From contig NC_089854.1 in assembly GCF_036373705.1 (NCBI RefSeq), positions 25,185,225 through 25,249,224 on the forward strand: a stretch of DNA of 64,000 bases, written 5' to 3'. Below are positions 23,301 to 36,160 of the stretch, one piece after another. Below the pieces are notes generated by a model. That model was not told the DNA's origin and ran no database searches. It worked only from the letters and a program-made list of their open reading frames with translations. The DNA comes from Amia ocellicauda (taxonomy: Eukaryota; Chordata; Actinopteri; Amiiformes; Amiidae). Both the position numbers and the translations under genes were made by a program. Position 1 is the first letter of the stretch. Each line of letters begins with the position of its first letter.

Positions 23301-25144
23301 AATGCAACAGTTTTTACATTAGAAAACCAGTACTATTATGGTTTAGCAATTGTAAAAAGTAATATACATTGTACAAGAACAAAAGAAACCACAACATAAA
23401 CCATTAAAGCACATATTGATCCAGTGCATGAAATTGCTATTGAAAGAGCACTGCTTGTAGGTAACAGGGGTGCAGATGGGTTTGAGAATGGCATAGCAAT
23501 GGCTGCCCAATACATTTTCTGTCAAGAACTGCCTTAAGTAGGGATGGAGTGACATGGCTCAATTGCTTGTGATTAAGGCAGCGCAAATACACTCCAGTCA
23601 CAATGTTAAGATGCAGTGCAGTACAACAGATTGTGTCCATGGGCTCTTTGGTGTAAATCTCATCAATCAGATGAGGAGGAAATGGACAAAATCATCATTT
23701 TATAATATAGTGAGCTCAATCCTGAACTCCACACCCCGCCAAACAAAACAAAGGCTTCCGATTAGCTGAACTTCTTTAGGTCTGAATAATGATGGAAAGG
23801 AACATTTCTGGAACATTAAAGTACAATAGTAATACTTTGTGTTGTGCATCATAATAAATGCATTTGATGTTGCAATGCAGCATAAAAAGGTCTCTTCACT
23901 TGTATACATGAGGCAATGTTTTCTCCCGGCCTTCTGAATTTCTCAAGCTCACCGCACCCCAGTACCGGTGTCTTTTATTGCACTGGGCTGCACAAGTTCC
24001 ACCAAGAACTGGGCTATAGCATTTAAGTACTTAACCTCCAAGGCAGAATGCAGGACAACTCTATATTAAGTTAATTGAAGCTGGAATTAAAGTTTAAAAG
24101 TAGAATTCTAGAAGTTGTTTTATTAATGTTTTTGCCCAGTGTTGCCAGATTTAGTATAAAATCTTTAAAGTACAAGTATCTTTCAATATATACAAAGTGC
24201 ACAATGTATTAAATCTCAACATAAACAAATGTCACATGGAGTTCTTCAGTTGCATCTTAATTGGCACATATTCTTTATCCATTAAGTTGTCAGCCATCTT
24301 TAAAAAATGGAAAGCCCTTAACCTAGTCTTATTGAGGTTTCACTTTCAAATTTGTGTTGGATTTAGTTTTGGATAGTATTCTGGCAGTCACTTTTGTCAA
24401 CTGAATTAAAAAAAAAAAAAAAAAAAAAGTCTTAAATGTGGAATTGCCACTCAGGCATTGGCCGCATGGCTGTAGGCCATAGGTGTGGCACATCTTAATG
24501 GAATTGACAGCAATCATCAACCTGATGGAAAATGCAGTGCAATTTAAAATGCAGAAATGGAGCTGGAGGGGAAATTAATTCATGGAGCATCTGCACAGTG
24601 GGGGATGAGATCAATTGCAGTTGTTTTGTTTGCCATTAACCTAATAACTTTCCTTCACCACCACATCTATATATTTTGACACTTTAATTTGATCTCTCCT
24701 ACTGCCTGCATCTGTTGTGAACAGAAAACAAGATGCATATGGCATTTTTGGTAGCATGTTCACTTTTGTGCTTTTTGAGTATTTTTATTCAGTTGTCCCA
24801 TATTGACTTATGTCAATTCAATATTGTTTGGTAAAATTATTTTCTGTACATATCCTTTGGATATATGTAGAAAATCATGACAAAAATCCTTAATTCTGAC
24901 ACCTGTTAAAGAACCTAGTTTGTGTGTGTGTATGAATATGCATCAATATTATGTGTAGATGTATATATACACAAATACATACCATATATGCGTATGACCA
25001 AAATTGAATAGCAGAATGAATGTTTCTTTAGAAAAAGCATCAACAGTTAGAATACCGAGACCAGTCCTTACAGTAAAGCTAGTATTGGCCACTTTAAAAA
25101 TCCCCTTCCCCTCCATGTCTCGGGTCTGAATCTTCCCACAGGCC
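20346..25144. other. Region between TK1 and SYNGR2 stop codon, including SYNGR2 3' UTR
   Basis: The two genes converge here. The sequence is AT-rich, has poly(A) tracts at about 21,788-21,810 and 24,408-24,428, and holds only small open frames without recognisable similarity. Part of it must be the SYNGR2 3' untranslated region on the minus strand, but I cannot fix its end. Confidence 0.45.
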
Positions 25145-28100
25145 TCAGTAGACAGGGGGCTGATATCCCCCCTCCCCAACAGGCTCTGGGTTTGGCGTGA
25201 AGGGGGGATGCTGGTAACTGTCGGTAGTGCTGGGGTAGGGAGGATACGGAGTGGTATGGTCACTGGCTGGGTCTGTGTAGTTCTGGCTAAAGTCATCCAC
25301 TCCCTGCCGGTACCTCTTCAGTGCAAATAATGTCAGCAGCCCCTGTTTAGGAAGAGATAACTACTCATTCACACACCAAACTCTTTAAACAATTACTTTT
25401 CAAAGTAACATCAACAGTTTTGTCATGTTGGGCACCACTAACAGTATTATTAGAGTATCAGGACAGTATTGAAATTTATACAGATTTTTGCATGAATGCA
25501 CTTATTTAGTTTTTGGTCAACAATTCCACAGCCAGGCAGCGGGTAGGCTGGGAGAGAGCAGGTACATACCCAGGAGAAGATGGAGAAGAAGCTGAATGAA
25601 ATCACAGCTCTGGCAGCATCCCCGGTCCATACCAAATTATCGTTTGTTAACGTCCACTGATTGGTGAGGAAGCAGAACCCTACAAACCACAGGAATGTCC
25701 ACACCCCTGGGACAGGGTGAGAGACAGCCAGGAAAGAGAAAGATTACAGATTAGTCAAACCCCCCACAACTCACTGATCCACATCTCTCCTTCTTCACTT
25801 GCTCTTCTTAATTTTGGCTAGTTTTTAGTTATGTACTGCACACTTAATTTTGTTTAGGAAATGTTGTAATAGTTTAATTAGTTGATAATATATATTTTTC
25901 TCTCCCTTGTATACGACTTCCTGTCCTGAAAATAAGCTTCACATCTCAACACCTAGGATCCCCACCTTTTACACAACCCCTCCTTTCCATAATGAAGCAG
26001 TGCCCTTAGTGAGGAGCAGAGAGAGAGAGAGCAGAGCGACTCCCTACCTGAGAAAATCAGATCGGTCATGACGATGTACTTCCGCTCTTTGGCGTTGCTG
26101 ATCTGAGGGAAGTAAGCATCCAGCATGAAGAAGGCCACACACGCCAGGAAGGCCAGGACGCCGATGCCAATACCATAGTGACAGGCATTCTCGTTCTTGT
26201 TGAACATGCAGTGAGTATCCAAGGACTCAATGTTGTTTACGTAGCCCTCTCCAGTGATGCAGGCAAACACCACAATGGCAAAAACCTGAAGGGACAGCCA
26301 GCACAACAACCCTGTAAATTAATTGTAGTCCACATTTTGAATCTTCTTTTCACAATAACCAATGCAGCTGTAGTTTTGAATAACTCAGTACATCATTGTC
26401 AAAGGACCATGGGCTGTACAGTACCTTGCCCGATAAAGCAGTGGAGTGACTGGTTAATGGGGGCACTGATTTAGCACTACACAAGTGTTGAGGTAACATT
26501 CTTACATGGGCCTGAAACCCACAGATTGAGGGCATAGCTTTGCGTTTTTTAATTAAGCAGTTCTTACTGAAATAACTGGATGAGTTTAAGGTTTTAAAGT
26601 TGTAGAGACCATAGGGGAAAAATATATAAATGAAGGAGTGTACCCCTCACAGTCTTTGAGACCTAGACTAAATGTCAGTGGGTCCAGTTAATCAAAAAAT
26701 GTGTGTAATCAAAATGGAAAGTGCAGGTGCAGAGGAAACCACAAAACTATGCAGGCTGAGAACCTCTTCCACAGGAAGTCATGACAACACATGACCACCT
26801 TGTGACTTCCCCCCACTCCCCCTTGTAAACTGTGAGACCCTGAGAGCATTGGGGGGTGGTTTGGGGGAGAGAGAGATATTTTTTCATTAACTTTCTCTGT
26901 GGTTTTCCAGGTCCAATAATAATAAAATAAAACCATCCACCATTCATGAGCCATGTGCGATGCTGAACCATTATTAAACAAATAAATAAATGCAGTTTAA
27001 TGTTGTTTGCAAGTCACCAATACCAGCAGCCTGGCAGTACTACAGCCTGCATATTGTGTTACCAGCCATCTGCTCTTGTTTATATTTTCACATATCTGAG
27101 AGAAGGAGGCAGAGAGCACATACTGTTCTACCAGAACACATTCACCCCCTTTTCATTGCCCTCCCAGGAAATAAAATTTAGGAAAGGATTCCTTTACTTC
27201 GGACCCATTTTCTGTTCAGTTTTCACTCTCCACAAACTGGCCTCTCCTAGCTTAATTTCCCTAAGTCACAAGATAGGCCTTGTGGTTTCCCCACCATGTC
27301 AATGAACACAGACATAAATGGCGCGCGTGCGCACACACACACACACACACACAAAACTGTATGCATCTCATTGAACCGATGCACTTTACTGAAGGTATTA
27401 GTAGAAATTAGTACTTATACAAAAGGGCACTTGAGATCAGGCTGAAAAAAAAAAAAAAAATGAATTCCTTAGCTGAGAGGAAAAAACTAAAAAAGTTTGG
27501 AAAATAAACTAGATTATACTAGATGTGCTAGATTATCACATGGCATTGAGAATTCAAAACTTGCATGCTTTAGTGCAAGTTTCCCAAAGAGACTATTTAC
27601 CATGTAATACCCCACCCCCCTACACTTGCATTATTTAAAATTAAGAAAACCATTAATATATATTCGCACATTTTTAAATCTGTTTCTACCGAACAACTGA
27701 AGGGGAATTCATTGAATAAAAACATCCCTTTTTCAGTTTCACACTTGCACATAGGAAATTAAACGCACCAACAATGAAATCACCAATACCCATTCTAAGA
27801 GTCAAGCATATTCTGGCATTCCAGGGTATTTCCAAACATCTGTAAAGGGAATTAAAACATTTCCATGTGCTGAGCCGAGATAAAACACCTAAGCACTTGC
27901 TCAGTCTTGTGGAAAGCATTAAATTTAATACGCGTGTTAAAATAGCATACCAACTTTCAAGTGTTTCAACGATTTTAAAATAAAATAAAAACATATACAA
28001 GTCTAAAAAGCCAGTGAGTCTGCGTAGTCGAGTCATGCAAATATTTACAAAAAGGGTGTGTATGCCTTTGGATACATTTTGTCTATCCGATCTAGCATGC

Positions 28101-29040
28101 GTCTTGAACAATGCAATCGGCTTTCAATTCTGTATGCAAATGTGAGCTATATTATTATTGCTTTCATGTTCAAAAGTCGCGATTCTCACCTTCCGAAAAA
28201 GGAGACATTTGAAATATCCTCATTTCTACAATCTAATCGTCTACCTGAACCCTGCGCAGCTACAGGTGATTGCACATCCATCCAGATAAACTACTTTAAA
28301 TTCGGGCTTTTAGAAGCAGGTGTCTCAATCCAACAGAAAAGGTCATCTTACCAAATCTGAATTTCATTGCACTTCAATTTAATGCGTCATTACTATGCAT
28401 TATATTAATAAACCGCCTAAGAATACACTGTATACATTACTAATGTTATAATATAGTTTGCTACTTCCCAAACATGTAATCTATATACTGCCGGTGTGTA
28501 ACTTAAAACACAGAAATGCTAATCTTAAAATTGAAGGATTTTGGTTTAATAATATCCAAACCAAATTTACATTTAATAAACAGCAGAAAATGGTGGTTTA
28601 TGCGAAAAGAGAAACTATTTCAATGTAATCTGAAAAGCTGTGTCATTCTACCGTGCTACCCCTACTGGCAGCGCAGATATCCGCGGATCTGCGCAGATGT
28701 GCACAATCCCAGCGCTCCCATTCGCGGAGCCGCGCAGACCCCGGCACAACTGCGCACATCTGCCCGAGTGCAACTGTAACAAACAGTTTAAAAACGCCAC
28801 GCTAGCTCCCAATTGACTTATACACTTGGTGGCCACACGTGTACTCTTCGACTAATAAGTCAATCGTAACTCTATGGTGAGAAACAAATGTTAGCTCTTT
28901 AAAGTCAGGGAAACCAAACAACTGTGCGTGTCGACACTCACCCAGCTTAAGAGCCGCAAAATCGTCTGCGGCTGCGAGATGAAACTCACAAAGTCGAAGG
29001 CACCTCCGGCCTTGGCCGCCCCGTAAGCCCCCGTCTCCAT
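25145..29040 (-). CDS. SYNGR2: Synaptogyrin 2
   Basis: SYNGR2 is a four-pass MARVEL-domain protein of microvesicles and trafficking membranes. The exons in gene order are 29040-28942, 26285-26048, 25706-25570 and 25342-25145 (stop TGA). Phases join to 223 residues, against about 224 in human. Conserved landmarks are the start METGAYGAAKAGGAFDF, the first lumenal loop with GEGYVNN and the cysteine pair in HCMFNKNENACHYG, VDAYFPQIS-like LDAYFPQISNAKERKY, WTFLWFVGFCFLTNQW in the third membrane segment, and a Pro/Tyr-rich cytoplasmic tail ending GGYQPPVY. Exon 1 sits in a CpG-rich region with the start codon at its end. Identity is clear from both ends and from the exon layout. Confidence 0.96.
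27331..27354. repeat. (CA)n microsatellite
   Basis: A CA repeat preceded by a short GC-alternating run (gcgcgcgtgc), so the whole stretch is a purine-pyrimidine alternation that could adopt Z-DNA. It lies in SYNGR2 intron 1. Confidence 0.85.
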
Positions 29041-29240
29041 TTTCTGTTTTGAGCTCAGGACAGCACAGATCTAGGTCACACGAAGGCAGGCTGCTGCTCT
29101 TGACAGATCCTGCTGCTTATTATTTTCAGCTTCTTCCTGAAAGTGACAGACCCCCCCGCGCGTTAAAGTACACGTCAGGACGCCGCCGCCGCGCACTGCG
29201 CAGGGACCGCGCTCAAAGACCCGGGCGCAGTCAGACGCGA
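28660..29240 (-). promoter_or_regulatory. SYNGR2: CpG-rich promoter region of SYNGR2
   Basis: CpG dinucleotides are dense around SYNGR2 exon 1, in two clusters: 28,665-28,760 inside intron 1, with repeated GCGCAGA-type motifs, and 29,140-29,240 upstream of the ATG. The second cluster is the likely transcription start area. Confidence 0.6.
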
Positions 29241-29244
29241 AGAG

Positions 29245-30637
29245 TGCGGGCCGTGCTTTTACACAGTAATACCCCATTCAGAAAATAGTGGGCACTAATA
29301 GATAATGACGCACATACATTCCAAACTCTTCACTAAATGTCCGTGCTAAGTTGGTTAATTACAATTATAACGGGCTTGAGGAGGTGGTCTTATTTGTTTT
29401 CAGTGCACACACCAGCGCTATACCGCCTCAGCCAAGGACAGACTGGATTTGCACACGGAATTTGTAGACGATCTCTAACTGTCGTCATATGATTTGGTCT
29501 TGAAACGGGATCTGTAATCAGCGTCGGCGTCGAGATTAGAAAAACGAGTTCAGAGAGAGGCTTATTTCCAACTTTATACGAACATATTGCATTGCCCAGT
29601 TCAGAATTAATGCATTATTGCAAGTGCTGCAGAACAACAAGCCATTACTATCAGTACTATAGCGCTGCTGCATTTATATGCCACTCTGGGTGTATTGAGA
29701 AACGCCCAAGTTCAAGAGAACTGCCACAAACCTCAAGTTCGTGCACCATCTTTCCAATAAAGAGAAGGTCTGGTTGAATATGTCAGTTTGCATTTAGAAA
29801 TGTATGATATGGTGTAATAAGCTGCGGTTACTACAAAAAAAATGTTACATTTTAATGAACTAATTGCATTAGATGTTACTGGGCATATTGGCATTAATTA
29901 CTGACAACCACGAGGAAAGCAGCTGACCCTGATCCGCCAAAAATGTCTCTTCACCTGATTTCCTGGTATTTTATATTGAGAATAAGTAAATATATTAGAC
30001 TACTAGTCATCCTCATTTATATGTATTGTCTAGACTAAGGCCTGGATATGTATATTCCACCAAAATGTACCAAGCTGATGGCATATACTTTTGGATAGGT
30101 TAAGACTAAAAGAAGTAGATAAAGGGCTGGTTTCACAGACTGAAATTAGCACTACTCAATGTAATTTTAGATAGAGTAGTCCTAAACTAGTGGTGAAACC
30201 ATTTCATCTTGTTTGTACAAAATCATTTTTAAAGGGCCTTTTGTATGTTGGGGTGGAAACCAAGTGTGTCATTATTTTGAATGACACACACATACTCAAA
30301 CTGTACACACTGCATTTACACTGACACACTATTAGAAATAATACATATTTTACTGGGTTGTGATGCCAGATATATATCCAGTTTCCACACCCAGGCTGGT
30401 AGCCTAGTTAGCCTGGCTCAAACTTCACAGCTTTTTCCCCCCAAGCTGGCCTAACCTGGTTTTCTGTCAAAGTGATAAGCAAAGCATATCTTTGCTTCTG
30501 TGTTCCCATATCTTATATTTTGTCAGTTTCACCAAAGACATGACAACCAATCATGCCAGTTCCTCAGCCCTCCACTGGTATTGTTATAATGGCAGACACT
30601 AACTTTTAACCATATTATTTCCAGTCCCCCAACTTGG
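29245..30637. other. Intergenic region between SYNGR2 and the Ig gene cluster
   Basis: No gene was found. At 30,124-30,202 there is a fragment beginning GGGCTGGTTTCACAGAC and ending TGGTGAAACCA that looks like a decayed short inverted-repeat element; I am not confident of its family. Confidence 0.4.
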
Positions 30638-32003
30638 GATGTGGATGTTTTCTTGGTTGTGGTCTCAGATAAGGGGGGTTTTATAATTGGTCAGTTGTTT
30701 AAGAGGTTGGACTTGCAATAAATGTACAGTGTTTCTTTTTAGATTGGGCATCACGCACTTTGGAAGACCACTTCCTGTCTTTCTAAAACTTGAAACTGAA
30801 GCTTTAGTCTTTCCTGGAAACAGAGTCTTAGATAAAAGCTGTCTACAGACACCTTCCTTTTCCAGGCAGCTATCATTAGTGCAGTTGTGTGTTTGCATTG
30901 CCCCTTATCTCTGGTGACAAAGAAGAAACTCTGTTTCTTACAGAGACCATATGCAGGGTGTGGGCTCTCTGCAGACACAGCCACTGTAGGCCTGGTAAAA
31001 CACTGAGAGCCTTGTGTTAGTTAATTATCAACCTCTTTTGTTCTTGGAGCCAGTACCAAAAGGTTTCATGTGCCCTTGTTTCATAAGAAGCTCTTGTGTC
31101 CTATTGGTACTTCTATTCAATTTAGACATTTTAGACTTTAATTTTCTTCTGCCCAATGTCCACATCAAGCAAACTGAGATGGTAATTATTTCCAAATTTC
31201 TAATCCCACATCTTAAGTGCTACACAGTGTAACTTGGAAATGCAAAACTTATTTAAAATACAAAGAAACATAGGAAAGGAAGATAATAATATTGTTTTGT
31301 TGGAAGCCAGAAAACATCCCAAGGTGTATCAATTAATCAGTAAGAGCTGTCAGTGAGTCAGCCTTAATGTCCTGGGCATAGCAAAGGGATGGATGGCAAA
31401 AACTATGTTACACAACTACGAGAACAGAAATCTGGGGAATGCAGAGACAGAGCAGGAAGTTGTGTTGATGAACTGGCATGGCCTGGGGAAACCCACAACA
31501 GGATCTATGCATGTAGAAAGCAGTAGAAAGTAGAAAGCACTGTGTGACAGAGAGTACTATCTCTCTCATATCTCCCTCCTCCATCCTCTTACTCAGCCTC
31601 AATGATTGAAATTCCCACAGCATACTTGAAATCATGAGAACCATCTGTGGTACCAAGAGCCAATCCAGTTCTAAATCCCTCGTGCTCTGACTGACTGAAA
31701 AATTTCCATCTCTTGTGCCCTACTAACCTGAATTCACACAACAGGTTGACTTCTCTAGATGACATATATGAACAACAAGGGGAATACAACAGCAGATGTT
31801 TCTGTTCATTTATTGACTATTTGAGATGGTGTGTAAAATTATACTATTAAAATAGGCATATCTGTTAATCTGCACAAAAGACACATCACTTCTCACTGAA
31901 CTTTAAACTGCTGTCATTCACACATCACACTGTGGTATCATTCCATGTAAGGCTGAAATGGAGGTGCCACTCTCTATACACTAGATGTCTCTAGAAGACT
32001 CAC

Positions 32004-34393
32004 CTGGTATTCCTGCTGTTCTTTGCTGTCCTTGGAAGATAGACAGGCTCTGTTATTGACCCCTGACCCACAGTGACATGGCTAACAAGGTTCATAGGCA
32101 GCTACAACTGTGGGCTGCACTCCTCACCACTGTTACAAATCAGTGTGCCAGTAAACTCAGTGGTGTATTTTGGCATATACATGCAGCATGCGGACACCAG
32201 AACCAACAAGAGGAGGTAGCAGCCGAACACCAGAGCAATACTTCATTGACGAGAATTCTGAAGAGAGAATGGGGCCTACCTACTTAAAGCCTAATGTCCT
32301 TACCTATTTCCAGCCTGAAATGCTCACTAAACACCTCACTCTTTGCCCCATTGTCTGCTCTGCAGTGAAAATCCCCCATGTGTTGATTCAGAGCGATTTG
32401 CACAGTGAAGGTACTGTTCAGTGCCTCTGTACTTTTGTTCTGGAGGCTTCTGTTAAACTTGACAAGGATGAAGGTGACCGGTGGAGTTCCTCTGACTGAC
32501 TTGCATAGTATATGGGCTTGGTAAATCAAGTTTTCTTTAGTGACTGTATATGAGATGTTCGGTTTAGACACTCGCACTGTAAGAGAGACAATTAATTGAA
32601 TAAAGCACAAAAGGCTGGTGGCACACAGAAACAAAACTGTCAGAAAGTTGTAACAAAGGCTAGCTGCACTTTACCTTTGATCGTGACTGTGACTGTGTTG
32701 CTCGCAGTGTTATATTTGTTTGTTTCATTAACCTGGTTTCTTGCTACACAATAGTAGTCCCCTGATTGGTTGGTCTTGACATGATCAATTAGCAACCTGT
32801 TCCTGATAAACTTGTGCAAAACTGGTTGCATATTGAAGAACCAATCATAAGAGAGGTGGGTGCCATTCACTACTTCACAGTGAAGGGTGAGCTGGTCTCC
32901 CTCAAAGAGAACAAGTGCGTCATTTTTAGCATCAGTCGCAATATATGTTCCAACAGGAGGTACTGCAAGAGATCAAGCACATAGTCAGACATACTTCAAG
33001 CAACTGATCTATTCAACATTATTCCTTTAGTCTTCTCCAGTAGCTGGAGCTGCTCAATTGTGTATTTGGATTCTAATTTGAAATTAAAGACATGAATAGA
33101 TCTAAGCTCTGACTGAACTTACCTATTACTTTAAACTGAATGCTGTTGCTTAACTGAGGTCTGATGGTGTTACTGTCTTCCACCTTGGCTTCACAGCTGT
33201 AGTTTCCATTGGAGCGCCTCGTAACTGGGAGGGTGAACCGAGCGGGTTCATTGTTTACTGATTTTTGGATGCCGACCTGTTCCTCTCTGTTTCCTCTCCA
33301 TAGGACATACACAATGGTTTCTGGTATTGCAGGTGCCACACACTGAAAGTATGTGTTTATTCCCAAAAGGGCTGCGTCTGGTCCTGTGAGGGTGGGTTTC
33401 TGTAAGACTGATGCACCTTGAGGAACACGCACAGGAGAGAAGACAGCTCTGCTCAACAGATCACTCAGGACATACAGTAATTTAGCCTGGTCACTGCAGA
33501 CCATAACACTTAAAGAGATATCACATCCACACTGGCAAGAGGTGCTATATGGAAGTCCTTATTAACTACCTGGCTGGTTCAGATTAAAAGGAAAAAGAAT
33601 AACATTTTGTATTTTCTGTGACAGACACTCTCCTGCAACATTGTACCACCTGGATCAGAAAGAAGAATGCAATCTGCTTTAGGAACTTGACCAACTTGTA
33701 AAATAAAAAAATAAATAAACATGACAACAGTACTTACTATTAACGATGTCACAATTCAAACCTGTAACTGAAAAAACAAGGTATATGGGTCAAAATAGGA
33801 ATTTTGCATGTATGCATGTTTAAGCATATATTTGAAATAAAAAAACAATCACAATTGTAATGGAAAATAAGCTAATTAAACACAGACATTGCTTTTCAAG
33901 ATTTAATGTTGTTGTTTTTATTTTACTCCGAGCTTTTGACATATTGCTGCATATCAGGAAATATTTGATGAAACATTGAGGTAAGTATCATTACATTATC
34001 CATATACAGTACAGTATTCTTAGACAAACACACAAAAAGCCTTTACTGTACAATTGCTTAATAAAAGCTGTGGAAAGATGTTCCAAAAACAAATCTTGCA
34101 ATAACAGAAATTCTTGTATACATTAATCCTCAGTAGTTTAGAAAAGGTTACATTACATTTAGGTTTTTACAACTTATAGAGCGATACATAATTTCAATTC
34201 TGAGAGGAGCAGAATAATACACAATGTTCACATTAGCAGGTTCAATGTCAATGGAGTTAGTCACTTAAGGAAAATACAAAAACTGCAGCCCAATATCTGC
34301 ATGGCTATGCATTGTCACCTTGGGTGCTTTTCCCCAAATTAAACGAATGTCTCACTTACTGAAAATCAGCAAAGCAAACCCATGAAGCTTCAT
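32004..34393 (-). pseudogene. Ig gene A: truncated Fc-receptor-like/PECAM-like copy, possibly secreted
   Basis: Exons shared with gene B are signal exon 1 (34393-34360, MKLHGFALLIF), signal mini-exon (33767-33738), Ig1 (33416-33123), Ig2 (32962-32675) and Ig3 (32576-32304). The membrane-proximal Ig exon of B is missing. The membrane exon survives only as a remnant (about 32,257-32,165) that is two bases short against B and has lost its GT donor. The first tail exon (32030-32004) is one base short, and the other two tail exons are absent. If the intron after Ig3 is retained, the frame adds GKDIRL and stops at 32,284, giving a 312-residue protein with a signal peptide, three Ig domains and no membrane anchor. 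Whether this is expressed is unknown; the membrane form is clearly broken. Confidence 0.8.
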
Positions 34394-34888
34394 CTTCACC
34401 CCTCTCTCCTCTGTTGTTTTCACACTTGAGGAAAGATTATGCACTTCAGCTACTAATAGGAAGAGAAAGTTGTGCTTGGCTGTTGGAAAGACACCCCCCC
34501 AACGACCCACCCATGGACAGTGGGAGCGCAATGTGAACACTGATATCATTTGTCTTCATCTGCAGTGCAGAGATAGTGAGTCCCTGTCTGTCCCTCACAG
34601 TTCACAGCCTAATGTGTAAGAGCTGAATACAGAGATAGCACTGGTTAGGCACTGCAGAATATAATACAAGGTATGGACTAAGGTGTGGAGATTAACCTAT
34701 AGCATCACAAATATTGGGAGATGATGGGTGACACAATTTAAAATAACTGGTCTAGACTGTGCAGCTATACAGGCAAAAACAACAACTAATTTAGTACTGG
34801 GCTGATGCTCATTTTCTTTGTCATGCTTTATTATGTGTGTGTGTTTAGAATAAACTATCAATGACATGATGATAAGTAGTGGTGATAT
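32324..34888 (-). repeat. Near-identical tract shared with 39,427-41,991 (gene conversion)
   Basis: Every position is offset by exactly 7,103 bases from its partner, and I found only two differences (32,559 T against 39,662 C, and 32,663 G against 39,766 A). Just outside both edges the two copies still align but differ at many positions. Confidence 0.9.
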
Positions 34889-35389
34889 GCAGTCATGCAA
34901 CAAGCTGAACTATGTTTTGTCCTGTTTCTCTGGCAGTAAAGAAAATACAGTTGCCGTACACAGACTGTGCACTGGACTGTGGCATCAGTGTGGTTGTACA
35001 CAGAAAGGATCTTCACCTGCTACTGATTTTGAACCCTTGATATTAATAGAGATGTGAGCATGACTTGCTGTGCTGTTCATTGATGTTCCCACCTTTCTTT
35101 GCAGTCAGTAGCACACTTTAGACACCATTCTGTCCCATTTCCAACATGGCAGAAAGAACTCAGACAGGAAAAATGTTCTGACCTTTTAGAAATACTGCCT
35201 TACCTTCTTGCCTGTTCCTATAGACCCTGAGACCAGAGTCCAGAGGAATGTAGCCACTGCGCTTTTGTCTCCATAACATCTACAAGTGTTGACTTGGGAT
35301 GAGGTCGTTTAATTCCTTGTATCTTAACTACTGTTTTCATTTCATTTATGAATTATACACACCTGAATCTTATTAACTTCTCACTCTCA

Positions 35390-35985
35390 CCCTTCCTCTC
35401 CTGCAGGATACATCCTCCAGCAAACAAACTCAGATTCCTTCTTATTAAATTCATATTTTAATCAGTGAAGTGGACAAATGACATAAAGCAATCCAAGGCA
35501 TCATTTAAAAAAGGACAACATATTGTTTTAGGAATAGCTAGTTTTAATGTTTAAATGCACACCAGGAATCAATTCATATGTATTTGTAATTCAAAAATTA
35601 CAAACAAACAAAAACATACAGGGAAGTAAGGATTAAAGATTTCGATTAATTTGCACTGTCAGCTCTACCAGTGAATGAAGAACAAGTTCTCTGATGAAGG
35701 TATGTGGTCCATAAGGAAGCCACATGGAGTACAGAATTCTGGGGAAAGCAGAGGTAGAGGAGGAAGTGATGCTGATGGACAGCAGGAGGGCAGACAAACC
35801 CAAAGCAGGATCTCAGCAGGACAGTAGAGGGCACGGTGACCCAGGGAGCAGCGTCACAGGAATGCATCTCCAGCAACCTCTCTCTACCACAATTATTTAA
35901 ATTCAACATTCCTGAAAAACTGAGATCCACCCCTGGTACCACCAACCCGTCCAGCCTGCCTGGTCTCTCTTAATCAATCCTGTTG
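35390..35985 (-). pseudogene. Orphan 3' end of a gene C copy at the duplication boundary
   Basis: This matches the sequence left of gene C at 42,200-42,850, including CAGGATACATCCTCCAGC and GACCAGGC...GGTAGAGAGAG in gene sense. No Ig or membrane exons accompany it, so it is a leftover of the duplicated segment that was cut within gene C's downstream region. Confidence 0.65.
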
Positions 35986-36072
35986 GCTGTGGATGCCTTA
36001 ATATGTTTTTTTGGTTGTGGTTTCAGATGAGGGGGTGCTGTGATCGGTCAGTTGTTAAAGAAGTTGGACTTA

Positions 36073-36160
36073 CAATCAATCAATCAATCAATCTTTATTT
36101 GTATAGCGCCCTTCGCAGGGTAGCCACAGAGCACTTTACATACAGCAAAATAAAAAACAT
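36073..36160. mobile_element. Short interspersed repeat with CAATCAATCAATC and TTTATTTGTATAGCGCC
   Basis: A (AATC)n stretch is followed by TTTATTTGTATAGCGCCCTT and CAGAGCACTTTACATACA. This block is a widespread 3' tail of fish SINE/LINE retroposons. The full element and its exact family cannot be told from this fragment. It is present only in duplication unit 2. Confidence 0.6.

Larger units (their letters stand above)
30638..35985 (-). repeat. Tandem duplication unit 1 (contains Ig gene A)
   Basis: The sequence from about 30,638 to 35,985 aligns by eye, with interruptions, to about 35,986-42,870. The left ends share the GGTTGTGGTYTCAGATRAGG segment, and the right ends share the 3' sequences of gene C (35,390-35,980 against 42,200-42,850). 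The copies therefore abut head to tail. Unit 1 is shorter because it lacks pieces carrying one Ig exon and two cytoplasmic-tail exons. Confidence 0.85.

Noticed and set aside
31589-31789. Minus-strand frame ending TTDGSHDFKYAVGISIIEAE as a tail exon of gene A
   Set aside because: The matching segment of unit 2 is out of frame through a 19-base difference, and gene B already ends at 37,344; it may be 3' untranslated sequence.
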